A stretch of 64,000 nt of DNA from an uncultured Clostridia bacterium. Lineage in GTDB: Bacteria; Bacillota; Clostridia; Oscillospirales; Acutalibacteraceae. Both the position numbers and the translations under genes were made by a program. Within the stretch, counting starts at the first letter, position 1. Every line of letters begins with the position of its first letter. Location of the stretch: assembly GCA_947598155.1 (NCBI GenBank), contig CANQFC010000002.1, forward strand, positions 248,001 to 312,000. The letters are read 5' to 3'. The notes under the pieces were generated by a model that searched no databases, had not been told where the DNA came from, and worked only from the letters and a program-made list of their open reading frames with translations. Below are positions 19,725 through 27,746 of this stretch, one piece after another.

Positions 19725-20630
19725 CTATTTTCCGATTATCTTTACTTCCGGTTCAAGCCGTACCCCGCATTTTTCATAAACGGAGTCCTGAACGAATTTA
19801 ATCAATTCGCAAATATCGGAAGCTGTTGCTTTGTTTTTATTTATAATAAAGCCGGCGTGCTTTTCGCTTACCTGCGCTCCGCCAATGCTTTTTCCTTTCA
19901 AACCGCAGTTCTCAATAAGCGCTCCGGCAAAATAGCCCTCCGGCCTTTTAAATGTGCTGCCCGCGCTCGGAAATTCAAGAGGCTGTTTTTCTTTCCGTTT
20001 AGCTAAAAGCTCATTCATCTTGGCCTTTATGTCGCCGTAATTGCCTTTTTTAAGCCTAATTACGGCGGAAGTTATTACAAAGCCGTTATCGGTGTACGCG
20101 CTGCGGCGGTATGAAAGGTTCAAATTCTCTTTGGAAAGCTCGCCGATTTTTCCGTCTGAGTCGATATGCGAAACGGAATACAGCACATCTTTCATCTCGC
20201 CGCCATAGGCGCCGGCGTTCATATAAACAGCGCCGCCGAGCGTTCCGGGAATACCGTATGCAAATTCCAAGCCCGCCAAAGAATGTTCAAGAGCAAATGT
20301 GCAGATTGATTTAAGGCTTGCGCCGGATTCGGCAAAAATTGTGTTTTCGTTTAACAGAGCAATTTTTGAAACAAACGGGCTTAAACGGATAACCGCGCCG
20401 TCAAATCCGCAGTCGCAAAACAAAACATTTGAACCGTTACCCAAAATAAAATATTCCGCGCCGTTTTTTTTACAGGCGGAAATAATTTCACTCAAAGATG
20501 AAATGTTTTGCACGGTTATGAGCAGTGAAGCCTTTCCGCCCGCCTTAAAGCTTGTGTATTTACCCATAGGAGCGCTGTATTCAAAGTCCGACCCAAGTTC
20601 TTTTGCCTTAGCCGCTATTGCCTCGTACAC
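19725..20630 (-). CDS. murB: UDP-N-acetylmuramate dehydrogenase
   Basis: YTSFKAGGKA, LGNGSNVLF, GIPGTLGGAVYMNAGAYGGEM, PSAGSTFKRP. Confidence 0.95.
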   Translation of the reverse strand: MYEAIAAKAKELGSDFEYSAPMGKYTSFKAGGKASLLITVQNISSLSEIISACKKNGAEYFILGNGSNVLFCDCGFDGAVIRLSPFVSKIALLNENTIFAESGASLKSICTFALEHSLAGLEFAYGIPGTLGGAVYMNAGAYGGEMKDVLYSVSHIDSDGKIGELSKENLNLSYRRSAYTDNGFVITSAVIRLKKGNYGDIKAKMNELLAKRKEKQPLEFPSAGSTFKRPEGYFAGALIENCGLKGKSIGGAQVSEKHAGFIINKNKATASDICELIKFVQDSVYEKCGVRLEPEVKIIGK

Positions 20631-20642
20631 TGAAAAATCTCC

Positions 20643-21602
20643 TTATTCTTCAAACTGTTTATCAAGAAGCGCCGCGCCGATAACGCCTGCGTCGTTGCCG
20701 AGAACCGCCGCGCAAATATATGTCTGCTGTTTTGCGTATATGCTGTAACGTTCGTTTTTAACATAGTAACGGATTGGCGACAGCAGAGATTCGCCCTCAC
20801 TGCCGATACCTCCGCCTATACATAAAATTTCCGGTTGAAAAATATTGATAATATTTACTATACCGACGGCAACATAATAAATGTAGTTATTGATGACCTC
20901 TCTTGCCACCAAATCGTTTTCACGCATAGCCTCAAAAGCTGTCGTGCCGTCAACCTTTCTTATGTCCTCAGAAACCATATCCCACATAATCGTGTCAAAA
21001 TTTCTGCTCATAGCGTCCTGAGTCTGACGGATAAGAGCAGTCGCGGAAGCGTATGTTTCCCAACAGCCTCTTCTGCCGCAGGTACAGCGCTCGCCGCCGA
21101 ATTTGATTACCATATGGCCTATCTCCCCGGCGGCGTTATTACAGCCGTGCAAAATTTTACCGCCAATAACAATGCCTGCGCCTACTCCCGTTCCAAGAGT
21201 GATAGCCATAAAGTTTTCTACGCCGTTGCCCGCGCCTGCCAGCGCCTCTCCGAGTGCGGCGCAGTTAGCGTCATTTTCAATATACGTGGGAATATGAAAC
21301 TCATCTTCGATAATCTTTTTAATAGGCGTGTTATCAAAATCAAGGTTGCTGGCATATTCAATAATCCCGTCTTTAATATTAACTGTTCCCGGAGTGCCTA
21401 TACCTATACATTTAACTTCGGACCAGTCAATTTTGGCGCTTGATACCGCCATTTTTATAGATTGTTTAATATCGTCAATTATTACTTCTTCGGAAGAATT
21501 TTTTCTTGTTTTAACCGTACCTTTGCCGACAATACGGAAGTCTTCATCCACAACACCCGTTACAATGTTTGTTCCCCCGAGATCAACGCCTATTCTGTAC
21601 AT
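20643..21602 (-). CDS. ROK family glucokinase
   Basis: YRIGVDLGGTNIVTGVVD, IENDANCAALGEA, GTGVGAGIVIGGKI, CTCGRRGCWETYAS. Confidence 0.93.
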   Translation of the reverse strand: MYRIGVDLGGTNIVTGVVDEDFRIVGKGTVKTRKNSSEEVIIDDIKQSIKMAVSSAKIDWSEVKCIGIGTPGTVNIKDGIIEYASNLDFDNTPIKKIIEDEFHIPTYIENDANCAALGEALAGAGNGVENFMAITLGTGVGAGIVIGGKILHGCNNAAGEIGHMVIKFGGERCTCGRRGCWETYASATALIRQTQDAMSRNFDTIMWDMVSEDIRKVDGTTAFEAMRENDLVAREVINNYIYYVAVGIVNIINIFQPEILCIGGGIGSEGESLLSPIRYYVKNERYSIYAKQQTYICAAVLGNDAGVIGAALLDKQFEE

Positions 21603-21632
21603 AATTTTATGCTCCTTTATATTTTTATATTA

Positions 21633-22601
21633 TTAGTAATTTTGCCAAATATCTATTTCTTTTGCGTTTGGCTCATAATCATCATCCATACCGAGGTGGT
21701 GAAGAAGTTCGCGAGCGGCATTATAGCCCATTTTTTTCTGTCTGTTGTTCATAGCGGCGCATTCAATAATAACGGCAAGGTTTCTGCCGGGCTTTACGGG
21801 AACCACCGTCAGCGGAACCTTTATGTCCATAATATCCATATATTCATTTTCAAGGCCCATTCTGTCGTAAACCTTATCGGGATCCCACGGCTCAAGCTGA
21901 ACGACCATATTGATTTTTTCGGTTAGCTTAACTGCCCCCATACCGAAAAGTCGCCTCGCGTTAATTATACCTATACCCCGAAGTTCAATAAAATGCCGAA
22001 TATTGTCAGGCGCAGAGCCGACGAGTGTTTTTGAAGAAGCCTTGCGAATTTCAACCGCGTCGTCGGCAATCAGCCTGTGCCCGCGCTTTATAAGCTCGAC
22101 AGCCGTTTCGCTTTTTCCGACTCCGCTGTCGCCGACAATGAGAACGCCTTCGCCGTAAACCTCAACCAAAACGCCGTGCCTGGTAATTCTTTCGGCAAGC
22201 TGTGTGCCGAGAAAATATATCAGAGTCGCCATACAGCTTGAAGTAGATTCGGCAGTTCTTAAAACCGGCACTTGGTATCTCTCCGCAATTTTCAAAAATC
22301 CGTCCGGCAAATCAAAATTCCGCGTGATTATTATTACGGGCGGTTTTTGACTTATAAGGGTTTCAACTCTTTCAAGCATTTTTTCTTTCGGCAGACTTTT
22401 TATAAATTCCATTTCCGAAAGCCCGATAAACTGTACTCTTGCCGGGTCAAAATAAGCGTCGTGACCCGTAAGCAAAAGACCCGGTCTGTTGACCTCTTGA
22501 GATTCTATGAAAATATCGGACGCGTCGCAGGGTAAATACATCGTTTCATAGCCGTGTTCGCTGATAATTTTTTGAAGCGAAACGGAATATTTTGACGGCA
22601 A
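21633..22601 (-). CDS. hprK: HPr kinase/phosphorylase. Start proposed at TTG 22601 rather than the ORF-track 22667
   Basis: GVLIVGDSGVGKSETAVELIKRGHRLIADDAVEI, ELRGIGIINARRLFG. The upstream extension overlaps a TTGGAA-17-TATAAT promoter. Confidence 0.92.
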   Translation of the reverse strand: MPSKYSVSLQKIISEHGYETMYLPCDASDIFIESQEVNRPGLLLTGHDAYFDPARVQFIGLSEMEFIKSLPKEKMLERVETLISQKPPVIIITRNFDLPDGFLKIAERYQVPVLRTAESTSSCMATLIYFLGTQLAERITRHGVLVEVYGEGVLIVGDSGVGKSETAVELIKRGHRLIADDAVEIRKASSKTLVGSAPDNIRHFIELRGIGIINARRLFGMGAVKLTEKINMVVQLEPWDPDKVYDRMGLENEYMDIMDIKVPLTVVPVKPGRNLAVIIECAAMNNRQKKMGYNAARELLHHLGMDDDYEPNAKEIDIWQNY

Positions 22602-22638
22602 AATGCATACATCCCCTTTTATAATTATAGTTTTGTTT

Positions 22639-22667
22639 ATTATACTACAACCGACAGCTTTTTCCAA
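22639..22667 (-). promoter_or_regulatory. sigma-A type promoter for hprK
   Basis: Minus strand TTGGAA - 17 nt - TATAAT. Confidence 0.65.
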
Positions 22668-22855
22668 TACTTTTTTTAAAAAAATGGAAAAAATACGTTA
22701 TGTAAAATTACCCCGCCTTTATAGGCTTATTAAGTTTTATCTGAATTGATTTTTTTGGTAATATATATGCTAAATGAGTACAGCTTTTTTTCGTTTTTCT
22801 ATTGCAAAAAATGTAATTTAATGGCATTATATGTGTGTAATTCCCATTTGGAGAT

Positions 22856-24343
22856 GTGAAGAGATTGAAAAGATGCAAATTTTGTAATGCACAGTTACCT
22901 GACGAAGCTGTTTTTTGCTTAAACTGTTCTTCCGTATTAAACATCCGAGAGGAATTTCATACTAAATCGGGCAAAATATTTTCGCCTAAAATTTTTCATA
23001 TTTTCACAGTTTTATTTTTACTGATTTTTTCTTTAACGCTCTTCTCTTCATACCGCGTGAGAACGCATTTACTTAACACGCTGATTTTAGACGAACGCGA
23101 AACTGTTATGATTCCCGTAACAACGGATAACGGCGAAACTGTTACAGACGCGCAGGGCAACGCTGTTTATGAGGAATCCGCCATTGAATCCGTAAAAAAG
23201 AAGCCTACATTGTCGGATATAATTGACCGGATTGTAGGCAATGACAGCGGCGGCGGTAAAAACAAAGATAAAGAGCAGAACGAGTCCGGAAAGCCAAAGT
23301 TAAATAAAAGTGAAATTTCACAGTCATCACAGAGCGGTTTACCATCGTCAAATGAAACTTCGGAAAAAGATTTATCTGAAAAAAATACGCATACTGCGGC
23401 TGATACTGCCGAACCGGAAGAAATTGTTACCGAAAACCCCGAAGAAGTTTTTGAGTATGAAACATACAGCAAGGAGTATAATCAAATTCAGATTACAAAA
23501 TACAAGGGCGACGCATCATTTGTTACAATTCCCGATTTTATAAACGGCTCTATGGTTGTTTCAATAAAAAAAGACGCGTTTGCAAACAACAGCAAAATAA
23601 AAACTATCGACATTATTAAGGGAAACCGCAAGTTTATTTGGCTGAATGCCGGTTGCTTTAATAATCTTTCTTCCTTGACAACCGTCAATTTATATGATAA
23701 CGATTTAGGGTTGGACTCAAGATTTGCAGTTGACTGTCCTATTAAGGATTTTAACATAACGTATTGGCAATACAGATTTGTTGACGGGGCAATTTACTCT
23801 TACAACTCTATGTGTTGGGAGTTTAAAACGTTTTGCGGTAATCCGTGTTACGACACGCTTACTCTGCCGCTATGGTGTCAGGAAATAGCAGGCGATAACA
23901 ATTTCCGCGACGCTAAAAATTTAAGAGTGATAAATGTTCACGAAGATATTAAATATATGCCGTGTTACACCTATGACTACAACAAAAATCTTGAAGCAAT
24001 CAACGTTTCGCCTGAAAATCAGTACTGTTTATCGGCTGACGGCGTCCTTTTCCAAAGAAATTCGCCTGAAGATACGCGTTACCGCGGATTTTACCCATTC
24101 AGCAAAAAGGATAAAGTATTTAAGTTTCCGCAAAAAGAAGGGTGCACTTTTTCAATAGAATGCGCGACTTACGTTAAAATCAACAACTACGTTGAGGAAA
24201 TGTACCTTCCGTTAAACGCGAGAATAACTTGGACAACCGCCGACACACCGTTTCCATCGCTTAAAAAATTGTATTATGAAAAAGGCAATCCGAATTATGA
24301 TGAGATGAAAAGGGAATTTATGGGAGAAATCCATTTATATTAA
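22856..24343 (+). CDS. zinc-ribbon / single-TM / BspA-like leucine-rich repeat protein
   Basis: N-terminal CKFCNAQLPDEAVFCLNCSS ribbon, TM IFHIFTVLFLLIFSLTLFSSY, Ser/Glu/Lys-rich linker, C-terminal LRR_5/BspA-like segments (VSIKKDAFANNSKIKTIDI, ECAT..EEMYLPLN). GTG at 22856; TTG at 22865 is an alternative start. Confidence 0.75.
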   Translation: MKRLKRCKFCNAQLPDEAVFCLNCSSVLNIREEFHTKSGKIFSPKIFHIFTVLFLLIFSLTLFSSYRVRTHLLNTLILDERETVMIPVTTDNGETVTDAQGNAVYEESAIESVKKKPTLSDIIDRIVGNDSGGGKNKDKEQNESGKPKLNKSEISQSSQSGLPSSNETSEKDLSEKNTHTAADTAEPEEIVTENPEEVFEYETYSKEYNQIQITKYKGDASFVTIPDFINGSMVVSIKKDAFANNSKIKTIDIIKGNRKFIWLNAGCFNNLSSLTTVNLYDNDLGLDSRFAVDCPIKDFNITYWQYRFVDGAIYSYNSMCWEFKTFCGNPCYDTLTLPLWCQEIAGDNNFRDAKNLRVINVHEDIKYMPCYTYDYNKNLEAINVSPENQYCLSADGVLFQRNSPEDTRYRGFYPFSKKDKVFKFPQKEGCTFSIECATYVKINNYVEEMYLPLNARITWTTADTPFPSLKKLYYEKGNPNYDEMKREFMGEIHLY

Positions 24344-24417
24344 CCGTTAAAATAACCTTTTGACGGTCAAGCTCCTTATTGAAAATAATTTGAAAGGAAT
24401 ATTATAGGTGACTTTTT

Positions 24418-24837
24418 ATGACTACGACAGATCTTTTAAACGCTTTATCGCAAAAAAACTGTTCTTTGGAAAAATATTTTGAAAAAAACGACGGTCAATT
24501 TAAAAATGAAAACGTAAAAAAATTTTGGGAAAGCCTTATCGAAAAAAGCGGGCGTTCAAAGGCCAATATAATAAATAAAGCGGATTTCAGCTATTGTTAT
24601 TTTTACGATATAATCAACGGCAGAAAAACGCCCACTAAAGACAAAGTAATAAGACTTGCCCTTGCTATGCGGTTAACAGTCGGAGAATGTCAGGAGGCCC
24701 TTAAAATTTCCGGCCGCTCATCTCTCTACCCAAGGATTCGCAGAGACAGTATTTTGATTTACGCGATTGAAAATCATTTATCAATTTTTCGGTGCGACAA
24801 TCTTTTAAAAAAATACGGAGAGGAATGTTTAAAATAA
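24418..24837 (+). CDS. small helix-turn-helix (XRE/lambda-repressor-like) protein
   Basis: IEKSGRSKANIINKADFSYCYFYDIINGRKTPTKDKVIRLALAMRLTVGECQEALKISGRSSLYPRIRRDSILIYAI fits a Cro/C1-type HTH followed by a helical tail. Confidence 0.7.
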   Translation: MTTTDLLNALSQKNCSLEKYFEKNDGQFKNENVKKFWESLIEKSGRSKANIINKADFSYCYFYDIINGRKTPTKDKVIRLALAMRLTVGECQEALKISGRSSLYPRIRRDSILIYAIENHLSIFRCDNLLKKYGEECLK

Positions 24838-25574
24838 ATAAGAGCGACAATGATTTATTTGATTACATACAAAATTCTGTTGACGAGCTTTATATCAAAA
24901 AAACTACTTTTAAAGATACGCCTTATTCACAAGTTATTCTCTATCAAAACAAAAATAACGGTAAGCTAATAATAAAAAGATTTAACTGCAACCTTAACGA
25001 CGACGTTTTCAGAATTTTGAAAAACCATAAGAATAAAAATACCGTAACCGTTTACGACGTCTGCGCAGACGAAAACGGCGTTATCTCTTTGGAAGAATAC
25101 ATTGAGGGACAAACTCTGTCCGAAATTCTCAAAACAGAAAAAATCAGTAAAAAAAACGTTTGCAATATTGCCGTGCAAATTTGCGACGCGCTTATATTTC
25201 TACATTCATTAGGCATTATCCACAGGGACATTAAACCCGAAAACATTATTATTAAAAATGACGGAACCGCGGTTTTAATTGATTTTTCCATAGCACGCTG
25301 TGTAAATCAGCGCGAAAAAGATACCCGGCAGTTAGGAACGCCCGGATACGCCGCGCCCGAACAATTCGGATTTTCACAGTCGGGAAGAACCGCAGACATT
25401 TACAGCTTAGGCGTTCTTCTGAATATTATGCTTACAGGAGTTCACCCGTCCGTAAAATTGCCTAAAGGCATATTAAAGCACATAGTGAAAAAATGCACGC
25501 GTATTCAAATTGCCAAGCGGTATTCAAACGCAAATTCGCTTAAAAGGGCAATATTATTTGCGTCTGTGTTTTAA
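24825..25574 (+). CDS. serine/threonine protein kinase, soluble (no TM or sensor domain). Start proposed at 24825
   Basis: LGIIHRDIKPENIIIKNDGTAVLIDFSIAR ... LGTPGYAAPEQFGFSQSGRTADIYSLGVLLNIMLTGVHP. SD GGAGAGG before ATGTTTAAAATAAAT. Overlaps the HTH stop by 13 nt. Confidence 0.88.
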   Translation: MFKINKSDNDLFDYIQNSVDELYIKKTTFKDTPYSQVILYQNKNNGKLIIKRFNCNLNDDVFRILKNHKNKNTVTVYDVCADENGVISLEEYIEGQTLSEILKTEKISKKNVCNIAVQICDALIFLHSLGIIHRDIKPENIIIKNDGTAVLIDFSIARCVNQREKDTRQLGTPGYAAPEQFGFSQSGRTADIYSLGVLLNIMLTGVHPSVKLPKGILKHIVKKCTRIQIAKRYSNANSLKRAILFASVF

Positions 25575-25590
25575 TTAACGATAAAAAATT

Positions 25591-25623
25591 CAGCCCGACG
25601 GAGTATCCCCCGCCGGGCCTTTT
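25591..25623 (+). terminator. terminator of the HTH-kinase transcript
   Basis: GCCCGACGGAGTATCCCCCGCCGGGCCTTTT. Confidence 0.65.
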
Positions 25624-25694
25624 GCAGACTTATGATTTTTACCGTTGCTTTATAACAAAGTAAAAGTCCGATTTTCTGTTAACAAATCAGATTC

Positions 25695-25889
25695 TTATTT
25701 CATATTGTCTTCATAAGACTTGATCATTTTCTTGACCATCTGTCCGCCGACAGAACCTGCCTGCTTAGACGTGAGGTCGCCGTTATAGCCGTTCTTAAGG
25801 TTAACGCCTACTTCTGAAGCTGCCTCCATCTTGAATTTATTGAGAGCCTCACGTGCTTCGGGCACCATGCTCTTTGAATTCTTAGCCAT
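25695..25889 (-). CDS. alpha/beta-type small acid-soluble spore protein
   Basis: MAKNSKSMVPEAREALNKFKMEAASEVGVNLKNGYNGDLTSKQAGSVGGQMVKKMIKSYE. Start trimmed to 25889, preceded by AAGAGGGG. Confidence 0.95.
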   Translation of the reverse strand: MAKNSKSMVPEAREALNKFKMEAASEVGVNLKNGYNGDLTSKQAGSVGGQMVKKMIKSYEDNMK

Positions 25890-25974
25890 TTCAATTACAC
25901 CCCTCTTACTAAAATAATCTTTGCGTTTGCAATAATAGTTTGAACCGAAATACACAATATATTATTGGTAATTT

Positions 25975-26832
25975 TTACTTCCCGAAATCTCTCAGACTTT
26001 TAAATTCATACCCCTGCGAGCGGGCCTCGTCAATTATTTTCGCCATTGCTCCCGCGTTGTCCGAGGATACGCTGTGCAGAAGAATAACAGCGCCTGGGTG
26101 AAGCCTTGAAATCACCTTTTCATAAGCGTAATCTGCGCCTTTCTGGGCGTTTGTGTCCCAATCGGCATAAGAAAGCGACCAAAATACGCTTGAATAGCCC
26201 AAGTCACCGACAAGATTTAACGCCTCATCTGTGTATTCGCCTTTAGGAAACCTGAAATACGGCTCTGAATAACCGTTAAAATTTTCTTTTATATAATCCT
26301 CAAAGCCTTGTATTTCAGCCTTCATCTGCTCACGGGAAATCTCGGCAAAGGACGGATGCGTTACCGAATGGTTGCCTACAATATGTCCCTCGGCAATCAT
26401 TCTGTTTATAAGGTCCTTATTGTCCTTTACCTCGTTCAAAGTGCAAAAGAACGCCGCAGGAACCTTTTTTTCTTTTAAAACGTCAAGAATTTTTGAAGTA
26501 TAACCGTTTTCATATCCGCAGTCGAAAGTTAAATAAAGAACCTTTCCCTTAGATACGGTGTCAAGACAAAATGCATTAAATGAATTATCTTCAAAATATT
26601 TTTGTGCCGTTACAGAAATTTCGTGCGGTTTTCCGTCTTTTGCAACTCCGTAGCTGTGCGACTTTTTTTCCTTAGAAAATGTTGCCAAAGCCTTCGCCTG
26701 CGCGCTTTCTGTAGCGTAATTTTCATCCGTAACGCTGTCAAGCGTGCCTTGGCTTTCATTCGATGTTTTACCGCAAGAGCAAAGCAGGGAAATTGCCATG
26801 ATAAGACTTAAAAGTTTAAAATAACCTTTCAT
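25975..26832 (-). CDS. polysaccharide deacetylase lipoprotein, PdaA-like
   Basis: Lipobox LLCSCG. NodB-type motifs LTFDCGYENGYTSKILDVL, GHIVGNHSVTHPSF, FRFPKGEY, LLHSVS. Confidence 0.88.
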   Translation of the reverse strand: MKGYFKLLSLIMAISLLCSCGKTSNESQGTLDSVTDENYATESAQAKALATFSKEKKSHSYGVAKDGKPHEISVTAQKYFEDNSFNAFCLDTVSKGKVLYLTFDCGYENGYTSKILDVLKEKKVPAAFFCTLNEVKDNKDLINRMIAEGHIVGNHSVTHPSFAEISREQMKAEIQGFEDYIKENFNGYSEPYFRFPKGEYTDEALNLVGDLGYSSVFWSLSYADWDTNAQKGADYAYEKVISRLHPGAVILLHSVSSDNAGAMAKIIDEARSQGYEFKSLRDFGK

Positions 26833-26839
26833 AAAATCC

Positions 26840-27016
26840 CTACTTCACTATATTTGACATACCATCCACAATATCGCTTATTGTGTTAACAGCCTTTTGC
26901 GCTGTTTTTTTCATCTTGCGTTTTGAAGAACCGCCCGAAACCGAATTTGTAATGACTGCCGCCGCAGTGCCCGCCAAAAGGCTTGCACCCATTACCTTGT
27001 ATGCTTTGTTGTTCAT
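26840..27016 (-). CDS. 58-aa small protein, absent from the ORF track
   Basis: Hand translation MNNKAYKVMGASLLAGTAAAVITNSVSGGSSKRKMKKTAQKAVNTISDIVDGMSNIVK*. Strong SD AAGGGGG. Confidence 0.75.
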   Translation of the reverse strand: MNNKAYKVMGASLLAGTAAAVITNSVSGGSSKRKMKKTAQKAVNTISDIVDGMSNIVK

Positions 27017-27037
27017 TCATTTACCCCCTTTTCTATT

Positions 27038-27069
27038 TTTAATCAAAGACGTATTTGACTTTGATTAAA
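27038..27069 (-). repeat. perfect 11-bp inverted repeat upstream of the 58-aa gene
   Basis: TTTAATCAAAG - acgtatttga - CTTTGATTAAA. Confidence 0.8.
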
Positions 27070-27171
27070 TATATTTTTTGTTTTTTTGACAGAAAAATTA
27101 AAAATATATGTTTATAATTTTTACTATAAATGTTATACTTTGTTAAGAAAATAAAAATAAAGGTGATAAAG

Positions 27172-27678
27172 ATGGAACTTAATATTGTTATGGTTGAGCC
27201 TGAAATCCCGCAAAACGCAGGAAACGTTGCGCGCACCTGCGCCGCTACGGGCGCGAGACTTCATTTGGTCGGACCTATGGGTTTTACCCCCGACGATAAA
27301 AAATTAAAGCGTGCCGGACTTGACTACTGGCACCTGCTTGACATTACATATTACGATTCTCTTGACGAATTTTTTGTGAAAAACCCCGACGGAAACTTTT
27401 TCTATTTTTCGACTAAAGCGCAAAATCGGCATACAGACGTTTCGTATCCCGAAAAAGTATATATCGTTTTCGGCAAAGAAACCGCCGGACTGCCCGAAAA
27501 ACTCCTGTTTGACAACGCAGAAAAATGCGTAAGAATACCAATGATTGACGAGGCGAGAAGTCTTAATCTTTCAAACGCGGTCGCCATAGGCGTTTACGAA
27601 GTTTTAAGACAATGGGATTTCCCGGAGCTTTTGGAGTCGGGAGAGCTCAGAAATTACAACTGGAGCGATTTGGTTTAA
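27172..27678 (+). CDS. trmL: tRNA (cytidine(34)-2'-O)-methyltransferase
   Basis: MELNIVMVEPEIPQNAGNVARTCAATGARLHLVGPMGF, VFGKETAGLPEKLL, RSLNLSNAVAIGVYEVLRQ. Start trimmed to the SD-linked ATG. Confidence 0.93.
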   Translation: MELNIVMVEPEIPQNAGNVARTCAATGARLHLVGPMGFTPDDKKLKRAGLDYWHLLDITYYDSLDEFFVKNPDGNFFYFSTKAQNRHTDVSYPEKVYIVFGKETAGLPEKLLFDNAEKCVRIPMIDEARSLNLSNAVAIGVYEVLRQWDFPELLESGELRNYNWSDLV

Positions 27679-27690
27679 AATTCGCATAAA

Positions 27691-27726
27691 ATCAGCCGTG
27701 TACTGTGCCTTAGCACAATACACGGC
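27691..27726. terminator. bidirectional terminator between trmL and the yhaM-like gene
   Basis: AGCCGTGTACTGTGC-CTTA-GCACAATACACGGCT. Confidence 0.8.
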
Positions 27727-27746
27727 TTTAATATAAATAATATGTA

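Noticed and set aside
20835-21443. 202-aa plus-strand ORF opposite the ROK kinase
   Set aside because: Antisense to a well-supported gene and without recognisable motifs.
27039-27236. 65-aa minus-strand ORF upstream of trmL
   Set aside because: Overlaps the trmL start and the AT-rich intergenic inverted repeat; no convincing SD.
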